Assembly: GCA_001830475.1 (NCBI GenBank)
Contig: MIAC01000099.1
Coordinates: 3,505-10,854 of the forward strand
From: Rhodospirillales bacterium RIFCSPLOWO2_12_FULL_67_15
GTDB lineage: Bacteria; Pseudomonadota; Alphaproteobacteria; Rhodospirillales; 2-12-FULL-67-15
DNA: 7,350 nt
Direction: 5' to 3'
Part shown: piece after piece, positions 1 through 6,059 of the stretch
Layout: each line of letters opens with the position of its first letter
Numbering within the stretch: the stretch's first letter is position 1
Position numbers and translations under genes: made by a program
The notes under the pieces: model-generated
What the model saw: only the letters and a program-made list of their open reading frames with translations
Told to the model about the DNA's origin: nothing
The model's database searches: none

Positions 1-223
1 TGACCATCTTCTCGCGCATCGTCTTGACCGCGCCGGTGATTTCCTCGACCGTTTCGCCACGCACCCGGAGGCCCATCAGGAATCCGCCGATCTGCGCCGC
101 CGTCGCCTCGCCCGACATGATGATGTCGAAAGCCAAAGCGGCTTCCGCTTCGCTCAACGACTTTCCTTCCGCCACCTTGGCAAGCAGCGGCTTCAAGGAA
201 CGCGGGGATGGGGCTTCGCTCAT
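1..223 (-). CDS. trpD: Anthranilate phosphoribosyltransferase, N-terminal part (cut by left edge)
   Basis: Only the first 74 codons are in the window; the gene continues past base 1. TrpD transfers the phosphoribosyl group of PRPP to anthranilate, the second committed step of tryptophan synthesis, in the cytoplasm. The visible part is the N-terminal helical region of the family: it begins [14 protein letters not shown], followed by a segment with [20 protein letters not shown] and then [13 protein letters not shown], which is the characteristic start of anthranilate phosphoribosyltransferases. The glycine-rich PRPP loop lies beyond the edge. The ATG at 223-221 is preceded by a strong GAGGAAGG ribosome site inside the end of trpG. 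The start overlaps the trpG stop as ATGA (223-220), so the two are probably translationally coupled. Identification is firm from the family pattern and from its position after trpG. Confidence 0.93.
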   Translation of the reverse strand, partial: MSEAPSPRSLKPLLAKVAEGKSLSEAEAALAFDIIMSGEATAAQIGGFLMGLRVRGETVEEITGAVKTMREKMV

Positions 224-804
224 GCTGCCTTCCTCGTGCGCGTGAGTGTGAGGAAGTTTTGCAAGATCGCGTGCCCGTGCTCGGAGTGGATGCTTTCGGG
301 ATGGAACAGGACGCCGTGAACCGGCTGGGTGCGGTGCGACAGGCCCTGGATCACGCCGTCATCGCTTTCGGCGGTGATCTCGAAGCATTCGGGCAGACCC
401 TCGCGCGCAACCGTCAGCGAATGGTAGCGGGTGGCGCGAAGCGGCGAGGGGATACCGGCGAACAAGCCGCGCCCGATGTGCCGGATTTCGCTGACTTTGC
501 CGTGCATCGGCTTCGGCGCGCGCACGACGCGCCCGCCGTAGGCCTGGCCGATGGCCTGGTGGCCGAGGCAGACGCCGAGGATGGGAATCCGGCCGGCGTT
601 CAAGCGAATGAGATCGAGGCAGATGCCCGCCTTGTCCGGGTCGCACGGTCCGGGCGAAATCACGATCCCTTCGGGGGCGAGCGCGAGCGCGTCGGCCGCC
701 GAGAGAACGTCGTTGCGCTTCACCACCACCTCGGCGCCGAGTTCGCCCAGGTAATGGCGCAGGTTGTAGGTGAAGCTGTCGTAATTATCGATAAGCAGCA
801 GCAT
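220..804 (-). CDS. trpG: Anthranilate synthase glutamine amidotransferase subunit (TrpG/PabA type)
   Basis: A class I glutamine amidotransferase of 194 residues, the normal size for TrpG. It releases ammonia from glutamine and passes it to the TrpE (or PabB) partner to make anthranilate (or aminodeoxychorismate). Visible motifs are the N-terminal [14 protein letters not shown], the oxyanion segment SPGP at 50-53, the nucleophile Cys79 in [15 protein letters not shown] at 127-130, and the His168/Glu170 pair in FHPES, so the catalytic triad is complete. I chose the ATG at 804 because families of this type begin at [11 protein letters not shown] and a GGACGA purine stretch lies just upstream; an in-frame ATG at 840 would add 12 unconserved residues. 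The stop overlaps the trpD start by 4 bp. kup ends 87 bp upstream on the same strand. TrpG and PabA cannot be separated by sequence alone, but the trpD neighbour favours TrpG, which may serve both pathways. Confidence 0.95.
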   Translation of the reverse strand: MLLLIDNYDSFTYNLRHYLGELGAEVVVKRNDVLSAADALALAPEGIVISPGPCDPDKAGICLDLIRLNAGRIPILGVCLGHQAIGQAYGGRVVRAPKPMHGKVSEIRHIGRGLFAGIPSPLRATRYHSLTVAREGLPECFEITAESDDGVIQGLSHRTQPVHGVLFHPESIHSEHGHAILQNFLTLTRTRKAA

Positions 805-891
805 GATTTCGTCCGATGTTGGCGCCAGCTGGCGGATCATACCGCCGTCGCCCGGATAATTAAAGTTCGCGCTGCCGATGGCCGGGCCGGT

Positions 892-2814
892 TCAGACCTC
901 GACCTGGGCGCCCAATTCGACCACCCGGTTGCGGGGAAGCTGGAAGAACTCGGCCGCGCCGGACGCGTTCCGCGTCATCCACGCGAACAGATATTTGCGC
1001 CAGATGACCATGTCCGGGGTGTCGACGGGAATGACGGTTTCCCGGCTGAGGAAATAGGTGGTCGAAAAGACGTCGTAGAAAAAGCCGAGCTGGGCCTCGG
1101 TCGCGTTGGCGATGGCCTTCGGAATGTCGGGCGTGTCCATGAAGCCGAAGTGGAGCGTGACTTGGCCGAGGTTGCCGCCGAAATCCTCATGCGTCACCCG
1201 CCGTTCGGGCGGCACGAAGGGAACTTCCTCGATTTTCAACGTAAGCAGAACGACCCGTTCGTGCAGGACCTTGTTGTGCTTGAGATTGTGGAGCAGGGCG
1301 GCCGGAACGCCTTCCGCGGCCCGGGTGAAAAAGATGGCGGTTCCCGGGACGCGCGCGATGCGATCGGACAGGCTCTTCTTGAATTCCTCGATCGAAAGGG
1401 CCGCGCGCGTCCGCCGTGCCAGCAACAGATTGCGGCCGTGTTTCCAGGTGGTCAGCAAAACGAAGATCACGAAACCGACGGCGAGCGGGAACCAGCCGCC
1501 GTGCTCGATCTTGGTGACGGTGGCGCCGAAGAACGCGAGATCGAGGAGGAGAAAGACGGCGAGAACGAGCACGGTCTTGCGCCAGCTCCAATTCCACAAT
1601 AGCAGCATGACCGCGCCGACCAGCAAGGTGGTGATCGTCATGGTGCCGGTCACCGCGACGCCGTAGGCCGCCGCCAAATTGCTCGAGCTTTGAAAGCCGA
1701 GCACGAGAGCCAGCACGCAGATCATCAGCAACCAGTTCACGAAGGGAAGATAGATCTGGCCGATCTCCTTTGCCGAGGTGTGCAGGATCGCCATCCGCGG
1801 AATGTAGCCGAGTTGGATCGCTTGCTGGGTTATCGAGAACGCGCCCGAGATCGTCGCTTGCGATGCGATCACGGTTGCCAATGTCGCCAGGATCACCATC
1901 GGCAGGATCGCCCATTCGGGCGACATCAGAAAGAAAGGATTCTCGATCGCCTTGGGATCGGCGAGCAGAAGCGCGCCCTGGCCGAAGTAGTTGAGCATCA
2001 ACCCCGGCAGCACGATCAGATACCACGCCAGCCGGATCGGCAGACGTCCGAAGTGGCCCATGTCGGCGTAGAGAGCTTCGGCGCCGGTGACGACGAGCAC
2101 CACCGAGCCGAGCGCGAGGAAGCCGGTCAAGCCGTCGTTCCAGAGAAACATCGCCGCGTGGTGCGGCGAGAGCGCCCATAGCACCTGCGAATTCAACCCG
2201 ATGTTCTTGATTCCGAGCATCGCCAGCACGGCGAACCAGACCAGGATCACCGCGCCGAACACTGCCCCGACCATCGCCGTGCCTTGGCGTTGGATCATGA
2301 ACAGGAGAACCAGTATGACCGCCGTCAGCGGCAAAACCCAGGGTTCCAGCCAAGGCCCCACCACCTTCAGCCCTTCGACCGCGCTCAAGACCGAAATCGC
2401 CGGGGTCAGCATGGTGTCGCCGTAAAAAAGGCCCGCAGCGAAGATGCCGAGCGTGCCGATGACGGGCACCAGCCAAGGGCGCGCCGTGGCGGCTCGGGTC
2501 ACGAGCGCGAGCAGCGCGAGGCTGCCGCCTTCGCCGCGATTGTCGGCCCGCATCAAGACGATCACGTACTTGATCGAAACCACGAACATGATCGACCAGA
2601 AGACGAGCGATAGAATCCCGAACAAGTGCGGGCGGTCGAGCGGCAGGGGATGCGAGCCCGCGAACGTTTCCTTGATGGCATAAAGCGGGCTGGTGCCGAT
2701 GTCGCCGAAGACGACGCCGAGCGCCGCGAACATCAGGGTTCCCACGCGCGAAGAGGGCGCCGTTCCGGGTGGAAAAAAGCCGCGGCCCGAAGGGGACAGT
2801 GCGGGGGTGGTCAT
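892..2814 (-). CDS. kup: Kup/TrkD-family potassium uptake protein
   Basis: An inner-membrane low-affinity K+ transporter (K+:H+ symport) of the KUP/HAK/KT family, 640 residues against about 620 for E. coli Kup. Family motifs appear in order: GDIGTSPLYA at 37-46 in the first membrane helix, DNRGEGG at 91-97, GDTMLTPAISVLSAVEG at 132-148, GAEALYADMGHFG at 244-256, QATISGAFS at 319-327 and AYGVAVT at 383-389. Hydrophobic segments fill residues 27 to about 455, in line with the roughly 12 helices of the family, and a hydrophilic cytoplasmic C-terminal domain follows. The ATG at 2814 gives the usual short cytoplasmic lead before the first helix, but only a weak ribosome site precedes it, so a GTG at codon 24 cannot be fully excluded. 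The gene is transcribed away from copA and leads into trpG with no clear terminator. Any functional link to either neighbour is not evident. Confidence 0.96.
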   Translation of the reverse strand: MTTPALSPSGRGFFPPGTAPSSRVGTLMFAALGVVFGDIGTSPLYAIKETFAGSHPLPLDRPHLFGILSLVFWSIMFVVSIKYVIVLMRADNRGEGGSLALLALVTRAATARPWLVPVIGTLGIFAAGLFYGDTMLTPAISVLSAVEGLKVVGPWLEPWVLPLTAVILVLLFMIQRQGTAMVGAVFGAVILVWFAVLAMLGIKNIGLNSQVLWALSPHHAAMFLWNDGLTGFLALGSVVLVVTGAEALYADMGHFGRLPIRLAWYLIVLPGLMLNYFGQGALLLADPKAIENPFFLMSPEWAILPMVILATLATVIASQATISGAFSITQQAIQLGYIPRMAILHTSAKEIGQIYLPFVNWLLMICVLALVLGFQSSSNLAAAYGVAVTGTMTITTLLVGAVMLLLWNWSWRKTVLVLAVFLLLDLAFFGATVTKIEHGGWFPLAVGFVIFVLLTTWKHGRNLLLARRTRAALSIEEFKKSLSDRIARVPGTAIFFTRAAEGVPAALLHNLKHNKVLHERVVLLTLKIEEVPFVPPERRVTHEDFGGNLGQVTLHFGFMDTPDIPKAIANATEAQLGFFYDVFSTTYFLSRETVIPVDTPDMVIWRKYLFAWMTRNASGAAEFFQLPRNRVVELGAQVEV

Positions 2815-2878
2815 GATTTCGGATAGGGGTCGGAGAACCGGACGGTAGATTCCCGCGGATGGAGTTTAAGGGAAAGAG

Positions 2879-2903
2879 AAAAAACCCGCCGCGCCGGGCT
2901 TTT
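2879..2903 (-). terminator. Terminator-like hairpin upstream of kup
   Basis: CCCG (2885-2888) pairs with CGGG (2895-2898) across a 6-nt loop. The stem is extended by AAAA (2881-2884) with TTTT (2900-2903), leaving one bulged base. On the minus strand the stem is followed by a run of six T (2884-2879), then CTCTTTCCC, which resembles an intrinsic terminator. It lies 65 bp before the kup start codon. It could stop antisense transcription coming from the copper side, or act in a kup leader if kup is transcribed from further upstream. The GC part of the stem is only 4 bp, so strength is doubtful. Confidence 0.35.
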
Positions 2904-2909
2904 AGGCCC

Positions 2910-2941
2910 TTGACCTTCCCGCCCGGGTGGGGCCATATCAA
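2910..2941 (+). promoter_or_regulatory. Probable copA promoter with MerR/CueR-type long spacer
   Basis: A TTGACC -35 box (2910-2915) is followed by TTCCC, the same start of spacer seen in CueR-controlled copper promoters. A -10-like TATCAA lies at 2936-2941, giving a 20-bp spacer; an alternative ATATCA at 2935-2940 gives 19. Spacers of 19-20 bp are the hallmark of promoters activated by MerR-family regulators, and such a regulator (cueR) is encoded just after copA. The spacer contains a dyad, CCCgCCC/GGGtGGG at 2918-2931. However, the right half does not match the usual GGAAGG arm of a CueR operator well. Assignment is by pattern and context. Confidence 0.5.
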
Positions 2942-2965
2942 CCTTCTAGTTAACTGGAATGTTGA
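2938..2965. promoter_or_regulatory. 28-bp near-perfect palindrome, probable operator
   Basis: An inverted repeat centred between 2951 and 2952 with an AGTTAACT core. Each 14-base arm pairs with the other at 12 of 14 positions; the mismatches are 2947/2956 and 2943/2960. The AGTTAACT core is the same as in the E. coli SoxR box, and the CCTTC/GGAA arms resemble CueR-type half-sites, so a MerR-family protein is the first candidate. It lies just downstream of the predicted copA -10 and runs to 8 bases before the ATG at 2974, which would suit a repressor or a second binding site better than a classical spacer operator. Read on the minus strand, a 19-bp spacer across it gives TCAACA and TGATAT as weak promoter boxes towards kup. 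Confidence 0.5.
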
Positions 2966-2973
2966 GAGCGCCC

Positions 2974-5484
2974 ATGCCCGACGCCCTGGCTCGCACGGAA
3001 ATCCCCGACGCCTTCGAAGACCGCCACCTGACGCTGGCGATCGAGGGCATGACGTGCGCCTCGTGCGTGGCGCGGATCGAAGGGGCCATCAAGCGACTTC
3101 CCGGCGTGCGCGCCGCCGCCGTCAACCTCGCGACCGAAAAGGCGGACGTCGAATTCGACCCCGCCCAGCTAACCCCCGCCGACGTCGCCGCCGCGATTCG
3201 CAAGGCGGGCTACGAAGTTCCGCCGACGACCCTCGATCTCGCGATCGAAGGCATGACGTGCGCCTCCTGCGTCTCCCGGGTGGAGAAGGCGCTGGCCGCC
3301 GTTCCCGGCGTGACCGGCGCGGAGGTCAACCTCGCTACCGAACGGGCGCGGGTGAAATTTCGCGCCGGCGAGGCGGCGGCGTCGGATTTGCTCCGGGCGG
3401 TCGAAAAGGCGGGCTACAAGGCGATCCTCGCGCCCGCCGCATCCGATATCACCGACGACGAGCAAAAGATCCGGGAGCGGGTGCGGCGCGAGGCCTGGAC
3501 GTTCGGGGTTTCCGCGCTCCTGACCCTGCCTTTCGTCGTCCACATGGCGGGCGGATTGATCGGCGGCCATCCGTTCGCGTTCCCCGCCTGGGTCCAGCTT
3601 GGCCTTGCCAGCGTCGTCCAGTTCGGCGCCGGCGCGCGCTTCTACGGACCCGCGTGGCGAGCTTTGCGCGCCGGAACCGGCAACATGGATCTCCTGGTGG
3701 CGCTCGGCACGCTCGCGGCCTACGGGCTCAGCGTCTGGCTCATGTTCCGCACCGTTCCGGCGGGCCCGGACGCGCTTTATTTCGAGGCCGCGACCGTGGT
3801 CATCACTCTGATTCTGCTCGGCAAGTGGCTGGAAACGCGCGCCAAGCACTCGACCACGGCGGCGGTGCGGGCGCTGATGAAACTCCGCCCCGAAACGGCG
3901 CGGGTGGTGAAGGACGGCGCCGAGATCGAGGTCCCGGTCGAGGCGGTCGCGAGCGGCGAGATCGTCGTGGTGCGCCCAGGCGAGCGGGTGGCGGTGGACG
4001 GCGTGGTGGTCGAGGGGACGAGCGAGGTGGACGAATCCCTGATCACCGGCGAAAGCCTGCCCGTTGCCAAAGCCAAGGGGGACAAAGCGACCGGCGGGGC
4101 GATCAACGGCAGCGGCCTGCTCAAGATCCGCGCCACCACGGTCGGCGCGCAATCCACCGTTGCCCGCATCGTCGCCCTGATCCAGGGCGCGCAAGCGAGC
4201 AAGGCGCCGATCCAGCGTTTCGTCGACCGGGTTTCGGCCGTTTTCGTCCCCATCGTCGTCGCCATCGCCGCCGCCACGGCGGCGGGCTGGCTGATTGCCG
4301 GGGTGCCGGTCGAGGCGGCGGTCCTCAACGCCGTCGCCGTCCTGGTGATCGCGTGCCCGTGCGCGCTGGGCTTGGCGACGCCGACCGCGATCATGGTCGG
4401 CACCGGCGTCGCCGCCCGGAATGGAATTCTCATCAAGGACGCGGAAGCGCTCGAACGGGCCAAGTCTATCGGCACGGTCGTCTTCGACAAGACCGGCACC
4501 CTGACCGAGGGCCGGCCCAAGGTTTTCGAGATTGCCGCGTGCGAAGGCGAAAGCGAGCGTTCGCTGCTCGCGCTCGCGGCTTCGGCCCAGCGGGGCAGCG
4601 AGCATCCGCTCGGCCGGGCCATCGTCGCAAAGGCGGGCGAGATGGGCCTCGCGCTCGACGAACCCAAGGATTTCGCGGCACTCGCCGGCCGGGGCCTCCG
4701 CGCAAGCGTGGCCGGCCGCGCCGTCGCCATCGGCAGCCGCCGCTTCATGGCCGAGATCGGCGTTCCGACCGGAGCGTTGGAATCGAGGGCCAAGGCCCTC
4801 GAGGAGGAGGGGCGAACCGCGATCTGGATCGCGGCGACCGACCCGTCGCGCCTGCTCGGCCTGATCGGGATCGGCGATTCCACCCGCCCCGGAGCGGCCG
4901 AAGCGGTCGCGCGCCTGAAAGCGCAGGGAATCGAATCGGTCATGCTCACCGGCGACAACACCCGCACCGCGCGCGCCGTCGCGGAACGGATCGGAATCCA
5001 ATACGTGCGCGCCGAAGTTCTGCCCGGCGACAAGGCGGGCGATGTGCGGAAGATCCGCGCGCGCGGCCGGGCGGTCGCCATGGTCGGCGACGGCGTCAAC
5101 GATGCGCCCGCGCTCGCCGCCGCCGACGTCGGCATCGCCATGGGCTCGGGCACGGACGTCGCCATGCACACCGCCGGCGTGACCCTGATGCGCAGCGATC
5201 TACGCATGGTGGCGGACGCCATCGGCGTCTCGAAAGCGACCTCGGACAGGATTCGCTGGAACCTGTTCTGGGCGTTCGTTTACAACCTCGTCGCCATTCC
5301 CGCCGCCGCGCTCGGGCTGCTCACTCCGGTCATCGCCGGAGCGGCGATGGCGATGAGCAGCGTCTCGGTCGTCACCAGCTCGCTGTTGTTGCGCCGCTGG
5401 CGTCCCGGGGCTTCATCCGTCACCCCCGCGCAAGCGGGGGGCCATGTTCTTGAAAAAGCTGGATTCCCGCTTTCGCGGGAATGA
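2974..5484 (+). CDS. copA: Cu(I)-exporting P1B-type ATPase with two HMA domains
   Basis: An inner-membrane pump that uses ATP to expel cytoplasmic Cu(I); 836 residues from this start. Two heavy-metal-associated domains come first, each with GMTCASC (25-31 and 93-99). Then come membrane helices, the actuator TGES (358-361), the transport-site CPC in helix 6 (Cys461, Cys463), the phosphorylation motif DKTGT (505-509), SEHP (542-545), GDGVND (705-710), and the Cu(I)-specific YN (770-771) and MxxSS (792-796) of the last two helices. The catalytic set is complete and typical of subgroup P1B-1. I prefer the ATG at 2974, which has GAGAG spaced 5 bases upstream; the ATG at 2959 adds five residues and lies inside a strong palindrome. 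The native protein seems to end near LLLRRWRP; about 22 further residues and the TGA stop are encoded by a palindromic repeat. cueR follows 23 bp later. Codon use matches the neighbours. Confidence 0.96.
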   Translation: MPDALARTEIPDAFEDRHLTLAIEGMTCASCVARIEGAIKRLPGVRAAAVNLATEKADVEFDPAQLTPADVAAAIRKAGYEVPPTTLDLAIEGMTCASCVSRVEKALAAVPGVTGAEVNLATERARVKFRAGEAAASDLLRAVEKAGYKAILAPAASDITDDEQKIRERVRREAWTFGVSALLTLPFVVHMAGGLIGGHPFAFPAWVQLGLASVVQFGAGARFYGPAWRALRAGTGNMDLLVALGTLAAYGLSVWLMFRTVPAGPDALYFEAATVVITLILLGKWLETRAKHSTTAAVRALMKLRPETARVVKDGAEIEVPVEAVASGEIVVVRPGERVAVDGVVVEGTSEVDESLITGESLPVAKAKGDKATGGAINGSGLLKIRATTVGAQSTVARIVALIQGAQASKAPIQRFVDRVSAVFVPIVVAIAAATAAGWLIAGVPVEAAVLNAVAVLVIACPCALGLATPTAIMVGTGVAARNGILIKDAEALERAKSIGTVVFDKTGTLTEGRPKVFEIAACEGESERSLLALAASAQRGSEHPLGRAIVAKAGEMGLALDEPKDFAALAGRGLRASVAGRAVAIGSRRFMAEIGVPTGALESRAKALEEEGRTAIWIAATDPSRLLGLIGIGDSTRPGAAEAVARLKAQGIESVMLTGDNTRTARAVAERIGIQYVRAEVLPGDKAGDVRKIRARGRAVAMVGDGVNDAPALAAADVGIAMGSGTDVAMHTAGVTLMRSDLRMVADAIGVSKATSDRIRWNLFWAFVYNLVAIPAAALGLLTPVIAGAAMAMSSVSVVTSSLLLRRWRPGASSVTPAQAGGHVLEKAGFPLSRE
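3037..3272 (+). repeat. Internal duplication of the HMA metal-binding domain in copA
   Basis: The stretches at 3037-3068 and 3241-3272, 204 bp (68 codons) apart, are identical at 30 of 32 bases and both encode [11 protein letters not shown]. The similarity continues more weakly through both domains (for example VNLATE in each). This indicates a tandem domain duplication in the N-terminal part of CopA, a common feature of copper ATPases, with the metal-binding loop kept almost unchanged at DNA level. Confidence 0.75.
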
Positions 5485-5486
5485 CG
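5418..5486. repeat. Palindromic REP/MITE-like repeat spanning the copA 3' end
   Basis: A 69-bp element bounded by CGTCA (5418-5422) and TGACG (5482-5486). It has two hairpins: CCCCCGC/GCGGGGG with a GCAA tetraloop (5423-5440) and ATTCCCGC/GCGGGAAT with a TTTC loop (5463-5482). The two outer arms are imperfect inverted copies of each other. The right half is the familiar repeat with GCTGGATTCCCGC and CGCGGGAATGACG found in many copies in numerous proteobacterial genomes, often mis-translated as short proteins. Only one copy is in this window. It lies across the end of copA and supplies its TGA stop (5482-5484), with cueR starting 21 bp beyond. No clear target-site duplication is visible at the flanks. 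Confidence 0.85.
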
Positions 5487-5507
5487 TGAGAGAGAGGAAG
5501 GACTCCC

Positions 5508-6059
5508 ATGGACGCGCTCGTTTCCCCGCTCGACACCCGCCTTCGCGAAGCCCGCTCCGGCGGGCGAAGGAAGGTCGGCGCGGCCGCCCGCGCCACCGGC
5601 GTTCCGGCCAAGACCATCCGCTATTACGAAAGCATCGGACTGTTGGCCCCGCCGAAGCGCGCCGAGAACGGCTATCGCCTGTACGGCGGAACCGAGATCG
5701 AGACGCTGCGCTTCGTCCGCCGCGCCCGCGATCTCGGATTTTCGCTCGACGAGCTTTCCAAACTCCTCGCCCTTTGGCGCGACAAGAACCGGGCGAGCGC
5801 GGATGTGAAGACGCTCGCCCTCGAACATGTGCGTGCGCTGGACGATCGCATCGCGAAATTGAAGGCCGTGCGCGGAACGATCCTGGCGCTCGCCGCGCGT
5901 TGTCACGGCGATAATCGGCCCGATTGCCCGATCCTGGCAGACATCGCCTCGGGCAAGGACCACCATGTAATGCGCGCGGGCCCCCGGGCTCTTCGACCCG
6001 GGGGTCGCCCGCGCGCCACGCGCAAAACATCCCGCCCGAGCAAAAGAAAAAGAAAATGA
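5508..6059 (+). CDS. cueR: MerR-family Cu(I)-responsive transcriptional activator
   Basis: A cytoplasmic DNA-binding copper sensor, 183 residues against 135 for E. coli CueR. The winged helix-turn-helix spans about residues 22-90 (TGVPAKTIRYYESIGLL, then NGYRLYGG), followed by the dimer helix. The metal site is the CueR type: Cys132 and Cys140 in CHGDNRPDCPI (C-x7-C), and Ser97 in RASADVK, the equivalent of E. coli Ser77, which marks sensors of monovalent Cu/Ag/Au ions. The start at 5508 has a good AGGAAGG ribosome site. It leaves an extra 20 N-terminal residues before the DNA-binding domain, and no alternative start codon fits the usual beginning. The region equivalent to the E. coli C-terminus ends near HHVMRAG (152-158). 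A further 25-residue tail rich in Arg/Lys follows, partly encoded by a long hairpin. The stop overlaps the next start as ATGA. It lies directly after copA, its likely target. Confidence 0.92.
   Translation: MDALVSPLDTRLREARSGGRRKVGAAARATGVPAKTIRYYESIGLLAPPKRAENGYRLYGGTEIETLRFVRRARDLGFSLDELSKLLALWRDKNRASADVKTLALEHVRALDDRIAKLKAVRGTILALAARCHGDNRPDCPILADIASGKDHHVMRAGPRALRPGGRPRATRKTSRPSKRKRK
5972..6016 (+). other. Long GC-rich hairpin inside the cueR 3' end
   Basis: GCGCGCGGGC (5972-5981) pairs perfectly with GCCCGCGCGC (6007-6016). A further 7 pairs (5982-5988 with 5997-6003) continue the stem after a 3-nt bulge (6004-6006), closed by an 8-nt loop (CTCTTCGA). The result is a 17-bp, all-G/C stem within the cueR reading frame. 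No T-run follows on the plus strand, so it is not a standard intrinsic terminator. It may slow or partly stop transcription, protect the upstream mRNA from 3' exonucleases, or be a small inserted palindrome. It lies 39 bases before the start of the deacetylase gene. Confidence 0.7.

Noticed and set aside
823..834. 12-bp perfect palindrome CGCCAGCTGGCG upstream of trpG
   Set aside because: Short and GC-rich, so plausible by chance. It lacks a known regulator match and a T-run, so I did not call it an operator or terminator.
874..892. GGCC-rich stretch after the kup stop as a possible terminator
   Set aside because: Only a short GGCC/GGCC pairing is possible, with no T-run on either strand.
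208..1602. Long open frame of 464 codons on the plus strand
   Set aside because: It lies opposite trpG and kup, both full-length with clear family motifs. The translation is Arg/Glu/Asp-rich without recognisable motifs, as expected for an antisense frame in GC-rich DNA.
1187..2941. 584-codon minus-strand frame
   Set aside because: It overlaps kup in another frame on the same strand, is extremely Arg-rich and has no domain pattern; kup itself is certain.
3169..5169. 666-codon minus-strand frame opposite copA
   Set aside because: An antisense shadow of copA with low-complexity Asp/Arg/Gly composition; copA has a complete set of catalytic motifs on the plus strand.
2859..5453. 864-codon plus-strand frame overlapping copA
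   Set aside because: An Arg/Gly-rich out-of-frame reading of copA with no motif. It would also start inside the intergenic region without a ribosome site.
5924..6055. Upstream ATG extending the deacetylase by 44 residues
   Set aside because: The extra part overlaps cueR out of frame, includes the hairpin region and shows no similarity to the family. The ATG at 6056 gives a normal membrane-anchor N-terminus and an ATGA overlap.
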